Shown piece by piece: positions 22,754-32,737 of a DNA stretch of 64,000 bases. This DNA comes from Anaerolineales bacterium (GTDB taxonomy: Bacteria; Chloroflexota; Anaerolineae; Anaerolineales; UBA11579): NCBI GenBank assembly GCA_019637805.1, contig JAHBVB010000002.1:980981-1044980 (forward strand), read 5' to 3'. Below the pieces are notes generated by a model. The model was not told where the DNA came from, did not search any database, and saw nothing but the letters and a program-made list of their open reading frames with translations. Made by a program: the position numbers and the translations under genes. Each line of letters begins with the position of its first letter. Positions within the stretch are counted from its first letter, which is position 1.

Positions 22754-23044
22754 CTAACTCTTGCGGAAAGCGACTTCGCCGTCCACATTGAGGGTGTCAA
22801 TGATCGCCATAATCACCGCATCCACCGGAGTGTCCTTGGTAATGTCAGTCTGGCGGCCGCTGGAGCCGTGGGCGGTGAGCACCAGGTCGCCCACCCCGGC
22901 GTTCACCGAATCGACCGCCACGTACGGCTTGCCGGTGGGTTTGCCGGTCTGGTCGGTCTCGCGGCAGATGAGCAGCTTGCGCCCTTCCAGCTTGGGGTCT
23001 TTGATGGTAGCAACCGTGTTGCCGATGACTTTGGCGATCAACAT
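22754..23044 (-). CDS. BMC-P shell vertex protein (EutN/CcmL family), first copy
   Basis: A 96-residue vertex protein: MLIAKVIGNTVATIKDPKLE, RKLLICRETDQ, YVAVDSVNAGVGDLVLTAHGS, VIMAIIDTL. It matches EutN/CcmL over its whole length. It sits between the aldolase (15-base gap) and the aldehyde dehydrogenase (9-base gap), away from the other two vertex genes. Confidence 0.94.
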   Translation of the reverse strand: MLIAKVIGNTVATIKDPKLEGRKLLICRETDQTGKPTGKPYVAVDSVNAGVGDLVLTAHGSSGRQTDITKDTPVDAVIMAIIDTLNVDGEVAFRKS

Positions 23045-23059
23045 ATGCGTGTCCTCTGT

Positions 23060-24105
<1,046 letters not shown>

Positions 24106-24109
<4 letters not shown>

Positions 24110-24666
24110 TTTTTGCTCTCAATCGCCATGATCTTATCGACGCGGGCGGCATGGCGGCCGCCGCCAAATTCGGTGCTCAGCCAGGTGTCCACGATCTGGC
24201 GGGCCAGGGCGGCGCCCAGCAAGCCTGCGCCGAGGGTCAGCACGTTGGCGTCATTGTGCTCACGGCTGTTGACGGCCGTGGCGTAGTCGTAGCACATGGC
24301 GGCGCGGGCGCCGGGCACCTTATTGGCCGCCATGCAGCTGCCAATCCCCGCCCCGTCGATCACAATGCCGCGCCAGGCTTCGCCACTGGCGACCTTGCGA
24401 GCCACGGCCTCGGCGAAGTCGGGATAATCCACCGCTTCAGTGCTGTGGGTGCCGCAATCGTCGATCTGAAAGCCCTTGGCCTGCAGGTGGGCGACCAGGT
24501 CCTGCTTCATGCCCAGGCCGCCGTGGTCGGCCCCAATGGCAATCCGGCCGCGGTTGGCGGCGCGCGGCGCGCCAGCGGCGGGTTCAGCTTGCAACCCCGC
24601 GGGCTGCAGCTGGGCCAGCACGCGGCCCACGATCTGCTCGACTTCGCTCTCGGAGATGTGCGCCAT
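24106..24666 (-). CDS. RpiB/LacAB-family sugar-phosphate isomerase, BMC type
   Basis: A 186-residue protein. Residues 1-20 ([17 protein letters not shown]) are an amphipathic helix like a cargo-targeting peptide, joined by an Ala-rich linker to an RpiB fold ([17 protein letters not shown] from residue 41, [13 protein letters not shown] at 134-146). In E. coli RpiB the catalytic base is the Cys of ICGTGIG; here the motif is [11 protein letters not shown], with Asp104 in that place. Histidine 137 is kept. The substrate may be ribose/ribulose-5-phosphate or another sugar phosphate. It starts two bases after the regulator stop. Confidence 0.87.
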
Positions 24667-24668
24667 GG

Positions 24669-25469
24669 TCAGGAGCCCCCAGCGGTGACGCGGCCGGGCA
24701 GGCGGCGGAAGCCGACTTCCTGGACCGGTGCGTGCAATTTCAAGTTGGTATAGAAGCGGAACTGGTCGGCGCGCACTTCGGAGTCGACGTATTCGATGAC
24801 GCGGCCATCCGCCAGGCGGGTCTCACGATGGAAGACGAAGACCACCGCCGGCATTTCCAAACCGAGCAACTCAGCTACCTGCGGCGTGGCCAGGGTGGCT
24901 TCGATCTCCTGCTCGGCATGGTCAGGGCGCAGGCCGTACTGCTCAGCCAGCACTTGATATAGGGACATATGGGAAAAGTCGTGGTTGAGCAGACCCGGGA
25001 AGAGCGTGTGCGGCAGATGGGTGCGTTCAATCGCCATTGGCTGGCTGTCCAGCAAACGCAGGCGCAGCAGGTAGACCACTTCTGCGCCGAGCTGCAGCTG
25101 CAGACGGCGCGCCAGGAAAGGTTCGGCGCGGATCACGGCCGCCTCCAGCACTTGGCTGCTGGCCTGGCGGCCCTGCAACTGCATCTCTTGGGTGAAGCCC
25201 ATCAGGTACTCGGCGGTCTTGTTGACCCGCTCGGGGGCGACGAAGGTACCGACGCCTTGCAGCGTGCGCACATAGCCGCGAGCAGCCAAGTAGGCCAAGG
25301 CGTGGCGCACCGTATTGCGCCCCACACCATACAGCTGGCCCAGTTCGCTCTCCGAGCGGATGCGCTGGTTGGCGCCCAACTGGCCGGACTGGATCTCCGC
25401 CAGAATCGAATCGGCCACTGCTTGATACAGCGGCTTGCCAGCCTGATTCTTTTCAATAGAGGTAGCCAT
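24669..25469 (-). CDS. GntR/HutC-family regulator with UTRA domain
   Basis: A 266-residue regulator, the first gene of the BMC operon. The N-terminal winged helix (PLYQAVADSILAEIQSGQLG, IRSESELGQLYGVGRNTVRH, GYVRTLQGVGTFV) is GntR-type; the rest is a UTRA ligand domain (VYLLRLRLLDSQPMAIERTH, MSLYQVLAEQYGL, VFVFHRETRLADGRVIEYVD), which in this family senses sugar phosphates or related small molecules. The ATG at 25469 is chosen over upstream starts because it places the promoter and palindrome outside the gene. It probably autoregulates the operon in response to a pathway sugar phosphate; this is inference. Confidence 0.9.
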   Translation of the reverse strand: MATSIEKNQAGKPLYQAVADSILAEIQSGQLGANQRIRSESELGQLYGVGRNTVRHALAYLAARGYVRTLQGVGTFVAPERVNKTAEYLMGFTQEMQLQGRQASSQVLEAAVIRAEPFLARRLQLQLGAEVVYLLRLRLLDSQPMAIERTHLPHTLFPGLLNHDFSHMSLYQVLAEQYGLRPDHAEQEIEATLATPQVAELLGLEMPAVVFVFHRETRLADGRVIEYVDSEVRADQFRFYTNLKLHAPVQEVGFRRLPGRVTAGGS

Positions 25470-25486
25470 AGCGTCTCGGCATGCAG

Positions 25487-25514
25487 AACTTATACCTACA
25501 TGTTCCAACATGTA
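25487..25514 (-). promoter_or_regulatory. BMC operon promoter and GntR-type operator
   Basis: A perfect palindrome TACATGTT-CC-AACATGTA (25497-25514) lies 28 bases before the regulator start. Immediately downstream, minus-strand TATAAG (25494-25489) can serve as -10 box. A repressor on the palindrome would block the -35 region. Most likely the binding site of the adjacent GntR/HutC regulator. Confidence 0.6.
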
Positions 25515-25612
25515 CCATCGAGGATAGCACCAACGGCCCTGCGAGTCAAGCGCGTAACGGGCACAGGGTTGGTCCCGTTTGCCCAGATAACCCATATTCA
25601 AGGAGGCAAATA

Positions 25613-25774
25613 ATGCTTAGGTGGGCTCTTACTTTTCTGGTTGTAGCTCTGATCGCCGGTGTGCTTGGCTTCGGCGGCATTGCCGGGACGGCAGAAGGCA
25701 TTGCCAGAGTGCTGTTCGGGTTGTTCCTGATCCTGGCCCTGGTTTCCTTCATCTTTGGCCGCCGTGTGGTCTAG
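25613..25774 (+). CDS. DUF1328 small membrane protein
   Basis: A 53-residue protein made of two hydrophobic helices: [20 protein letters not shown] and [20 protein letters not shown], separated by GIAGTAEG. This is the DUF1328/YtjA pattern. The ATG follows AAGGAGGCAAATA. Function of the family is unknown. A terminator follows. Confidence 0.88.
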   Translation: MLRWALTFLVVALIAGVLGFGGIAGTAEGIARVLFGLFLILALVSFIFGRRVV

Positions 25775-25801
25775 ACCTAGCGGTCTGACCGTGCAAAAAT
25801 G

Positions 25802-25833
25802 AAAAAGCCCGCCTGTTTGGCGGGCTTTTTTGT
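25802..25833. terminator. Bidirectional intrinsic terminator
   Basis: AAAAAGCCCGCC, loop TGTTT, GGCGGGCTTTTTT. It ends the DUF1328 gene and, in the other direction, the hlyIII-containing operon. Confidence 0.9.
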
Positions 25834-25849
25834 CGGGGCAGCGATCGCG

Positions 25850-26509
25850 TTAGGCCGCCAGGGGGATCACGTAAAACAGAATGGCAAAGTAGTGCAAAGC
25901 GCTGCCCAGCAGCACGAAGCCGTGCCAGATGGCATGGTTGAACGGCAGGCGCTTCCAAACATAGAAGATCACGCCCACCATGTAGGCCAGTCCGCCTGCC
26001 AGCAGCAGCGCCAGGCCACCAGGGGCCACCGACTCCAGCAGGGGCCGAATGGCGACCACCACCAGCCAGCCCATCGCCACGTAAGGGATGGCGTTGACCC
26101 AGCGCGGCAGCTTGAGCATTACGCCCTGCAGGGCGATGCCGGCGATGGCCAACGTCCAGACCACGGCCAACAAGCTCCAACCCCAGGGACCGCGCAGGTT
26201 GACCAGGGCGAAGGGCGTATACGTGCCAGCGATGAGCAGAAAAATGGCGGAGTGGTCCAGGGTGCGCAGCCACTTCTTGGCACGCTCCAAGGGAATGCTG
26301 TGATACAGCGTGGAAGCGGTGTACAGCAGGATCTGAGTGGCGCCGTAAATGCTGCAGCTGACGATATGCCAGACACTGCCAAACAGGCTGGCAAAGCTGG
26401 TCAGCACGGCCAGGCCGGCGATCGAAAGCACAATGCCCACGCCGTGAGACAGGCTGTTGGCCAACTCCTCAGCGGGGGTGTACCGGTTGGCGTGGATGTT
26501 GGTGTTCAT
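25850..26509 (-). CDS. Hemolysin III/PAQR-family membrane protein
   Basis: A 219-residue integral membrane protein with seven hydrophobic segments. Family residues are visible: EELANSLSHGVGIVLS near the N-terminus, STLYHSIP and LDHSAIFLLIAGTYTPF, and near the end NHAIWHGFVLLGSALHYFAI. The conserved Ser/His/Asp residues fit the metal-binding site of PAQR-type proteins. YqfA/HlyIII proteins are linked to membrane homeostasis; hemolysis is not implied. It is last in the operon, 44 bases after der. Confidence 0.93.
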   Translation of the reverse strand: MNTNIHANRYTPAEELANSLSHGVGIVLSIAGLAVLTSFASLFGSVWHIVSCSIYGATQILLYTASTLYHSIPLERAKKWLRTLDHSAIFLLIAGTYTPFALVNLRGPWGWSLLAVVWTLAIAGIALQGVMLKLPRWVNAIPYVAMGWLVVVAIRPLLESVAPGGLALLLAGGLAYMVGVIFYVWKRLPFNHAIWHGFVLLGSALHYFAILFYVIPLAA

Positions 26510-26553
26510 GCTCGGCCCAGTATAGCCAAAAGGGCTTAGGCCAGCATGAGTGG

Positions 26554-27936
26554 CTAGCTGCTGCGGCCCTTGAACACCAGGCGGATGGGCGTGCCTAGAT
26601 ACCCGTAGGCGGCACGCAGACGGTTCTCTAAAAAGCGCTGGTAGCTGAAGTGCACCAGCTTGGGGTCGTTGACGTAGATCAGGAAAGTTGGCGGGTCGCT
26701 GCGCACCTGGGTGCCGTAGTAAATGCGCAGGCTGCGGCCAGACTTGCCAGGGGGCGGCTGGTAGTCCTGCGCTTCGCCCAGCACCTTGTTGATCATCGAG
26801 GTGCTCAGCTGCACGTGGCGCTCCTCGGCCACTTTGACAGCGGTGGGCAGCACTTGCCCCACTCCCGCCCCGGTCAGCGCTGAGATAAAGATCAGGGGCG
26901 CGTAGCTGACGAACTTGAGCGCACTGCGAATGCTGGCCGCCATCTCATCCTGGGCGCTGGCGGTCTTTTCCACCGCATCCCATTTGTTGACCACCAACAC
27001 AGCGCTCTTCCAGGCTTCCTGGATGTAGCCGGCTATGTGTGCGTCCTGAGCCGTGATGCCCTCAACTCCGTCGATCAGTAACAAAGCCACATCGGCGCGC
27101 TCGATGGCCCGCAGGGTGCGGATGCTGCTGAACTTGTCCACACCCGGTGTGATCTTGCCGCGGCGCTTGAGCCCGGCGGTGTCGATCAGACGCAGCTGCT
27201 GGCCCTGCCACTGCAGCATGGTGTCGACCGCGTCGCGGGTGGTGCCGGGGATCTCGCTGACCAGCACGCGCTCCTCGCCGATCAACTTGTTGAACAAGGT
27301 GGACTTGCCCGCATTGGGTTTGCCCAGCAGGGCAATCGCTACATCCTGCTCAGCATCTTCTTGCGGTTCAGGCAGGCTGCGCAAGGCGGCCACCAGCTCA
27401 TCCAGCAGGTCGCCGGTGCCAGTGCCGTGCACGGCGGAGATGGGGTGCGGCTGACCCATGCCCAGTTCGTAGAAAGCGCCGGCCGCTTCGCGGCGGGCGC
27501 TGGAGTCGGCCTTGTTGACCGCCAGGAAGACCGGCGGGCGCAGCTCGCCGCCCTCCTTGCGTTGGAAGCGGCGCAAGATCTCGGCGACTTCCAAGTCAGC
27601 CGGGGTCACGCCGTCTTCGACATCGACGACGAAGATGACTGCATCCGCTTCGCGGATGGCTTGCTCGGCCTGGGCGCGGATCTGGCTGACAAAGTCGGCA
27701 GAGCCCACCGAGAGCGCCTGGCGGCCGGCCCCCTGGGCGACTTTGATGGGGTCGATGCCGCCGGTGTCCACCACGGCGAAGTCCTGGCCAGCCCAGTCGG
27801 AGTTGGCATACAGCCGGTCACGCGTTGTGCCGGGGATGTCATCCACCACGGCCAAGCGTTCGCCGGCCAGGCGGTTGAACAGGGTGCTTTTGCCGACGTT
27901 GGGTCGGCCGACGATTGCGACGATAGGTTTAGACAT
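26554..27936 (-). CDS. der: Ribosome assembly GTPase Der
   Basis: A 460-residue Der (EngA) with two G domains in tandem followed by a KH-like domain; it is needed for 50S subunit maturation. The first domain has GRPNVGKSTLFN, PGTTRDR, DTGGI and NKAD; the second has GKPNAGKSTLFN, PGTTRDAVD, DTAGL and NKWD. The C-terminal part (YGTQVRSDPPTFLIYVNDP) is the KH-like domain. The start codon overlaps the cdaR-like stop (TAATG), so the two are coupled. Confidence 0.98.
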   Translation of the reverse strand: MSKPIVAIVGRPNVGKSTLFNRLAGERLAVVDDIPGTTRDRLYANSDWAGQDFAVVDTGGIDPIKVAQGAGRQALSVGSADFVSQIRAQAEQAIREADAVIFVVDVEDGVTPADLEVAEILRRFQRKEGGELRPPVFLAVNKADSSARREAAGAFYELGMGQPHPISAVHGTGTGDLLDELVAALRSLPEPQEDAEQDVAIALLGKPNAGKSTLFNKLIGEERVLVSEIPGTTRDAVDTMLQWQGQQLRLIDTAGLKRRGKITPGVDKFSSIRTLRAIERADVALLLIDGVEGITAQDAHIAGYIQEAWKSAVLVVNKWDAVEKTASAQDEMAASIRSALKFVSYAPLIFISALTGAGVGQVLPTAVKVAEERHVQLSTSMINKVLGEAQDYQPPPGKSGRSLRIYYGTQVRSDPPTFLIYVNDPKLVHFSYQRFLENRLRAAYGYLGTPIRLVFKGRSS

Positions 27937-29168
27937 TAGCGGCTGGTAATAGTAACTTCAATTTGGCTGGGGCTGACCGAAACAATTTCCACGTCGCGCG
28001 GCAGCACCTCAACCTCCGGCACCAGGACATGCGTGCCGGCTTGCAGGCCGGTCAGATCGACAAAGATGCGGATGTCGCCGGTCTGCAAGTTTTGCAGCGT
28101 GGTCAGCGGTCCGGAAACCACTACGCTGACGGTTTGCGGTGAAAGCGCCGCCTGTAAACCAGAGGCCAGGCCGGCCACTTCCACCTGCAGATTGAGCAAG
28201 GTGCTGGTCTCGATCGGCGAAACACCCACGCTGACTTGAACATTTTGTTGTTCGCCCACCACGATCACGCCGGGGGGCAGGCTGAGCGCCAGCCGCGTGG
28301 TGACCGTTTCGTTCAGGCCGCTGATGTCCAGCGGGAGTGTGTCCACATAGCCCGGCAAGCCAGCCACGACCTCCGAATCGGTGGAGAACAGCGTGATGAC
28401 CGGTGGGTCCACAGTGACGCTGGTGACGCGGAACCCGCTGGCAAGGAAGCCCACGGTTTGTACGCGCACCGCCACCTCACGGTAGCCGCCGGCCTGCACG
28501 ATGGTCTGGCTGATCTCGGCCTGGGCCGGGTTCAGGGTCAGCCCGCTGAGCACATTGCCGGCTTCATCCAAAGCGGTCAAGCTGACCTGGGCGCTGACCG
28601 TATCGCGCGCGTCGGCAATGTTCAGGCTGGCGACCACGCGGTCCACCTCGGCCACCAGGGTGGCGGGGCCGGAGACGGTGGTGCTGGCCGCGCCCAAATT
28701 GAGGTCGCCGGTCTCAAAGCCGAGGGCCGGGCTGCCCACCACCTGGGCCAGTACCGGGAATTCCTGCACAGCCAGCGGTTCCAGTTGGAATGTGACTTCT
28801 TCAGGATTGATCTGCACCACGCGCAGCGGGCGCAGCTCTGAATCGAGCTGGATCGGCAGGGTGTGCTCGCCGGCCTCCAGGCCTTCCAGGTCAATAAAGA
28901 CTTCCACCGCCCCAGGCAACGCAGTGAGGCGGTCCCACAAGGATACCGGCGCGCCCAGGCGCAGCAGCACCTGACTGGGCAGGTTGCCCACAATGATCAG
29001 GCCCGGGTCCTGGTTGCGCACTTGCAGGGCCAGCGGGGTTGGGAAGTCGCGCGCTTCGTTGGGGTCCGTGGCCACCACCGCCGAGACCCAAACGGCGAAA
29101 GCAATGGCAAAGGCCAGCAGCACAGTGCCCAGGTTGTTCCACAAGCGCAGAAGCAAGACTTTCCACAT
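27936..29168 (-). CDS. cdaR: YbbR-domain protein, regulator of diadenylate cyclase
   Basis: A 410-residue membrane-anchored protein. The N-terminus (WNNLGTVLLAFAIAFAVWVSA) is a signal anchor; the remainder is beta-rich with four YbbR repeats, for example IFVDLTGLQAGTHVLVPEV and the terminal VSVSPSQIEVTI. In Firmicutes, CdaR binds and modulates the diadenylate cyclase CdaA, and the two genes are adjacent there as here. The ATG at 29168, one base after the cdaA stop, is chosen over upstream starts that would lie inside cdaA. Confidence 0.9.
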   Translation of the reverse strand: MWKVLLLRLWNNLGTVLLAFAIAFAVWVSAVVATDPNEARDFPTPLALQVRNQDPGLIIVGNLPSQVLLRLGAPVSLWDRLTALPGAVEVFIDLEGLEAGEHTLPIQLDSELRPLRVVQINPEEVTFQLEPLAVQEFPVLAQVVGSPALGFETGDLNLGAASTTVSGPATLVAEVDRVVASLNIADARDTVSAQVSLTALDEAGNVLSGLTLNPAQAEISQTIVQAGGYREVAVRVQTVGFLASGFRVTSVTVDPPVITLFSTDSEVVAGLPGYVDTLPLDISGLNETVTTRLALSLPPGVIVVGEQQNVQVSVGVSPIETSTLLNLQVEVAGLASGLQAALSPQTVSVVVSGPLTTLQNLQTGDIRIFVDLTGLQAGTHVLVPEVEVLPRDVEIVSVSPSQIEVTITSR

Positions 29169-29169
29169 A

Positions 29170-30045
29170 TCAGGCTTCGCTATCTCGCTGTTCGCTGAGC
29201 AGGAAAGGCAAATAGCGGGCGATGAACTGCTCGAAAGAATTGCTGGGCTGCACCGGGCGGTAGAAGGCGCGCAAGACGCCGTCCAGACGCTCACGGCCCA
29301 GACGGTGGATCATGCGTCCGCCAAAGGCGATCGAGATAGCGCCGGTTTCTTCGGAGATGACCAGAGAGACGGCGTCGCTGACCTCGGAAGTACCCAGGGC
29401 GGCACGGTGGCGCAAGCCCATCTGGCGCTCCGCCCCCGGCGAGAGCACGCCGCTGGTGGAGAGCGGCATGACACAGGCCGCCCCCGCAATGCGCGTGTCC
29501 ATGATGATCACCGCCCCATCGTGCAGCGGCGTATTGGGGTGGAAGATCTGCAGCAGCAAGCTGGGACTGACCTGCGCGTCCAACAGGACACCGGTATCCA
29601 CGTATTCTTCCAGGCTGTCCAGGCGCTGCAAGACGATCAAGGCGCCGTGGCGCTTTTCGGAGAGGCGCAGAGCCGCCTGGGTGATGGCGGAGATGACATC
29701 CGGCGAGTGGTCGTTGTTATTGGCGCTGGTCAGGATCTGGCTGGCGCGCCCCAGGCGCTCCAGCGCCCGGCGGATCTCCGTGGCGAAGATGACCGGGATG
29801 GCCACCAAGATGGCCGGCAGCGAATTGCGCACCAGCCAGGAAAAAGCGGGCAGGTTGAAGACCACTATCAGCAAGCTGATCAGCACATACAGCACCAAAA
29901 TGCCGCGCAGCAGCACCATGGCGCGCGTGTTGCGCAGGAACGAAAGCCCGGCATAGACGATGGCCGTCACCAGCAGCAGATCCACCACGCTGGCGAAGGA
30001 CAAGCGTTGCAGAATAAAGAGGATCTCGTCTAGCAGCTGGCTCAT
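29170..30045 (-). CDS. cdaA: Diadenylate cyclase CdaA
   Basis: A 291-residue enzyme that makes cyclic di-AMP from two ATP. Three N-terminal membrane helices (about residues 15-95) are followed by the DAC domain with the catalytic DGA in TPLHDGAVIIMD and RHR in MGLRHRAALG, plus ISEETGAISIAFGG. Length and layout match CdaA/DacA. Together with the downstream YbbR gene it indicates c-di-AMP signalling, probably for osmotic or wall homeostasis. It sits in one tightly packed run with coaE and der. Confidence 0.97.
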   Translation of the reverse strand: MSQLLDEILFILQRLSFASVVDLLLVTAIVYAGLSFLRNTRAMVLLRGILVLYVLISLLIVVFNLPAFSWLVRNSLPAILVAIPVIFATEIRRALERLGRASQILTSANNNDHSPDVISAITQAALRLSEKRHGALIVLQRLDSLEEYVDTGVLLDAQVSPSLLLQIFHPNTPLHDGAVIIMDTRIAGAACVMPLSTSGVLSPGAERQMGLRHRAALGTSEVSDAVSLVISEETGAISIAFGGRMIHRLGRERLDGVLRAFYRPVQPSNSFEQFIARYLPFLLSEQRDSEA

Positions 30046-30046
30046 A

Positions 30047-31189
30047 TCAAATCGGTCGCAGCACGCGGTCGGCGCGCAGTTGCTTGAACAACATCACCGT
30101 GCCCGGGGGGAGCGATTCCAAAGCAGCTTCCTTCCAGGCAGTTACGTTAAGCTCGTGGGGAAAGCGCTCCTCATAGCCCAGCTTTTGCCACTGGTCGCGC
30201 TGGGCGGCCAGCTGGGGTTCGGCAAAGATCAGGGCGACTTCACACTGCAATTCGCGTGAGGCGTTTTCCATTTCCTTGATCAGAAAGGTCAAGTGACCGG
30301 CTTCATCCTCACCTGTCGCCATGTGAATATCGTCGACGCGCGCCACCAAGTTCTCCACCTTCCAACCCAGCAGACCCTGCAGGCCGTGCTCGTTGCGCAG
30401 GAGCAGGATGGCCTTTTCGCCAAAAGAGGAGAGCAGGCGGTTGGCCTCGCTTTCACCGTGCCCATTGCTGCGCGTGATGAATTCGGTGATCTCGCGGATC
30501 TGGCGCGGGCGGGCGCGCATCACCTGCAAACCGTGCGCGGTTTGCGCCAGGTTGGAGAGGCGGCTGGGCACGGTCTCGCCAGTGAACTGCGGGAAGAGCT
30601 TCTTCCAGGCGGCTTTGACCTGCTCCCAGGTATCCAGCAGCAAGCCGCCGTTGTCGATAACCACATCGGCCTTGGCCGCTTTCTGCCATTCCGGGCTTTG
30701 GGCAGCCATGCGGCGGCGAGCTTCGGCCTCGTCCATGCCGCGCTGGCTGCGCAGGCGCTCCAACTGCACGGCTTCGCCGGCGGTCACCACCCAGATCGAA
30801 TCACAGGCCTGGGCCAGCGGCGATTCCAGCAGCTTGATCGCTTCCAGCACGATCACCGGCTGGCTGCTCTTGCGGATCAAATGGTTGACCGCTTCGCGCA
30901 CCAGGGGATGTACGATAGCCTCCAGCAATTTCAGGGCCTGCGGGTCGGCAAAGACCAGGCTGCCCAGCTTCTTGCGATCGATCTCGCCGTCCTCTTTGAG
31001 GACGTAGCTACCAAAGGCATCCAGCACCGCCTGGTGGCCCGGCGCGCCGCGCTGGATGGCGCGGTGCCCCAGGGCATCCGCATCGATGCCCAGCGCGCCA
31101 GCATGCTCCAGCATGCGGCGCACCACGCTCTTGCCGCTGGCAATGTTGCCGGTCAGGCCGATCACGAACTTATCCGGCCAGGCGCTCAC
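30047..31189 (-). CDS. coaE: Dephospho-CoA kinase fused to a GNAT-like domain
   Basis: A 380-residue protein. Residues 1-200 are dephospho-CoA kinase, the last step of CoA synthesis: Walker A TGNIASGKSVV, GIDADALGHRAI, HPLVREAV, and QLERLRSQRGMDEAEARRRM in the lid. Typical CoaE is about 200 residues. Residues about 220-380 form a second domain (VMRARPRQIREITEFI, LLLRNEHGLQGLLGWKVENL, LQCEVALIFAEPQ, KLGYEERF) that looks like a GNAT N-acetyltransferase. The fusion links CoA supply with a probable acetyl-CoA user. The start is GTG with GAGGGTG upstream. Confidence 0.88.
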   Translation of the reverse strand: MSAWPDKFVIGLTGNIASGKSVVRRMLEHAGALGIDADALGHRAIQRGAPGHQAVLDAFGSYVLKEDGEIDRKKLGSLVFADPQALKLLEAIVHPLVREAVNHLIRKSSQPVIVLEAIKLLESPLAQACDSIWVVTAGEAVQLERLRSQRGMDEAEARRRMAAQSPEWQKAAKADVVIDNGGLLLDTWEQVKAAWKKLFPQFTGETVPSRLSNLAQTAHGLQVMRARPRQIREITEFITRSNGHGESEANRLLSSFGEKAILLLRNEHGLQGLLGWKVENLVARVDDIHMATGEDEAGHLTFLIKEMENASRELQCEVALIFAEPQLAAQRDQWQKLGYEERFPHELNVTAWKEAALESLPPGTVMLFKQLRADRVLRPI

Positions 31190-31196
31190 ACCACCC

Positions 31197-32381
31197 TCAC
31201 GAGATCACCCCCAGCTTGCGGCCCACTTCCGCGAAGCTGTGCAGGCCCTGCTCCAGGTCGTCCGTGCTGTGCGCGGCGGAGATCATCACGCGGATGCGGG
31301 CTTTGCCGCGCGGCACAGTGGGGAAAGCAATCGCCATACCAAATACGCCGGCCTCATACAGAGCCTTGCTGAATTCTTGTGCCAACTGGGCTTCGCCCAG
31401 CATCACGGGAGTGATTGGGGTCACACTGTGGCCAATATCAAAGCCGAGGGTTTTCATTTCATTCTTGAAGAATTCGGCGTTGCGCCACAGGCGCTCGACC
31501 AGCTCGGTGGACTCTTCCAGCAGGTCCACCGCCGCCAGGCAAGCGGCCACGTCCGGCACGGTCATGGCCGAAGAAAACAGGAACGGACGGCCGCGCTGCT
31601 GCAGCCATTCCACAATGCTGGCGCTACCGGCCGCCACGCCGCCGACCACGCCAAAGGCTTTGGAGAAGGTGCCGACCTCGACATCCACTTTGCCGTGCAG
31701 GCCGTAGTGGTCTACAATGCCGCGGCCGCCGGTCCCCAGCACGCCCTCGCCGTGGGCGTCGTCCACCATCAGCATGGCGTCGCCCTTGCGCGCCTCAGCA
31801 TAGATCTCGGGCAGCGGAGCAATATCGCCGTCCATACTGAATACGCCGTCCGTGATCACCAGGGCGCGGCGGTACTGGCTGCGGTGCTCAGCCAGCATCT
31901 GGGCCAGGTGGGCCGGGTCGCAGTGGGTGTAGCGAATGATGGCGGCGCCGGATAGGCGGCTGCCGTCAATGATGCTGGCGTGGTTCAGTTCGTCGGAGAA
32001 GATGACGTCTTCTTTGCCCACCAGGGCCGGGATGACACCCAGATTGGCGGTGAAGCCGGACTGAAAGGTGATCGCCGCTTCGACGCCTTTGAAGGCCGCC
32101 ATGCGCCGGTCCAGCTCCACATGCAGGTCCATGGTGCCGGCAATGCTGCGCACCGCCGCCGGGCCAATGCCGTATTTTTGAATAGCTTGTTGGGCCGCGG
32201 CGGCCAGACGCGGATGGTTGGCCAGGCCCAGGTAATTGTTGGAGCAAAAGTTCAATACGCGCCGGCCGTCCACTTGCAGCCAGGCGCCTTGCGGCGACTC
32301 GATGGTGCGGATGTGGTTGTACAACCCATCTTGTTTAAGTCTGTCCAGTTCCTCACCGGCCCAGGCAACCACGTTCGCCAT
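31197..32381 (-). CDS. Glycine C-acetyltransferase/oxononanoate synthase-type enzyme
   Basis: A 394-residue PLP-dependent alpha-oxoamine synthase. It has [21 protein letters not shown]-like [40 protein letters not shown] and the PLP-lysine in [14 protein letters not shown]. The start [19 protein letters not shown] and overall fit favour 2-amino-3-ketobutyrate CoA ligase (Kbl) over BioF, but no threonine dehydrogenase or biotin gene is near to decide. The ATG at 32381 with GAGGAG is chosen over an upstream start. It heads the coaE-cdaA-cdaR-der run, 7 bases before coaE. Confidence 0.9.
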   Translation of the reverse strand: MANVVAWAGEELDRLKQDGLYNHIRTIESPQGAWLQVDGRRVLNFCSNNYLGLANHPRLAAAAQQAIQKYGIGPAAVRSIAGTMDLHVELDRRMAAFKGVEAAITFQSGFTANLGVIPALVGKEDVIFSDELNHASIIDGSRLSGAAIIRYTHCDPAHLAQMLAEHRSQYRRALVITDGVFSMDGDIAPLPEIYAEARKGDAMLMVDDAHGEGVLGTGGRGIVDHYGLHGKVDVEVGTFSKAFGVVGGVAAGSASIVEWLQQRGRPFLFSSAMTVPDVAACLAAVDLLEESTELVERLWRNAEFFKNEMKTLGFDIGHSVTPITPVMLGEAQLAQEFSKALYEAGVFGMAIAFPTVPRGKARIRVMISAAHSTDDLEQGLHSFAEVGRKLGVIS

Positions 32382-32512
32382 GCAATGCTCCTCGTTTCGC
32401 TTGATTAAAGAAAATAACACAGGCCGCGCGGCAAGGACACGCGCAGCCCCTGCTTCTTATTATACGCTCACCAAGCTTGTCCGGCTTTTGCTCGCAACGC
32501 CCGCCCTTATGG

Positions 32513-32518
32513 TAGAAT
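32513..32518 (+). promoter_or_regulatory. -10 box of tRNA-Ser pair
   Basis: TAGAAT 29 bases before the first tRNA-Ser, with TTGCTC about 19 bases further upstream. Probable promoter of the tRNA cluster. Confidence 0.45.
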
Positions 32519-32547
32519 TTTGCCCGCCAAGGGAGACGGAACGTCCG

Positions 32548-32635
32548 GGAGGGATGGCCGAGTGGCTGAAGGCGGCGGTCTTGAAAACCGCAGTGGGTGT
32601 TTCACTCACCGGGGGTTCGAATCCCTCTCCCTCCG
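32548..32635 (+). tRNA. tRNA-Ser (TGA)
   Basis: GGAGGGATGGCCGAGTGG start, acceptor pairing GGAGGGA/TCCCTCC, anticodon loop CTTGAAA (anticodon TGA), a long variable arm (GTGGGTGTTTCACTCAC) as in class II tRNAs, T loop GTTCGAATC. CCA not encoded. Confidence 0.95.
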
Positions 32636-32647
32636 CTGCACTCCATT

Positions 32648-32737
32648 GGGGAGGTCGCATAGCCTGGTCTAGTGCGCCCGCCTGCTAAGCGGGTTCCGGG
32701 GTTTACTCGGACGAGGGTTCAAATCCCTCCCTCCCCG
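32648..32737 (+). tRNA. tRNA-Ser (GCT)
   Basis: GGGGAGGTCGCATAGCC start, acceptor GGGGAGG/CCTCCCC, anticodon stem CCCGC/GCGGG with loop CTGCTAA (anticodon GCT), long variable arm (CCGGGGTTTACTCGG), T loop GTTCAAATC. It lies 12 bases after the other tRNA-Ser. CCA not encoded. Confidence 0.94.
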
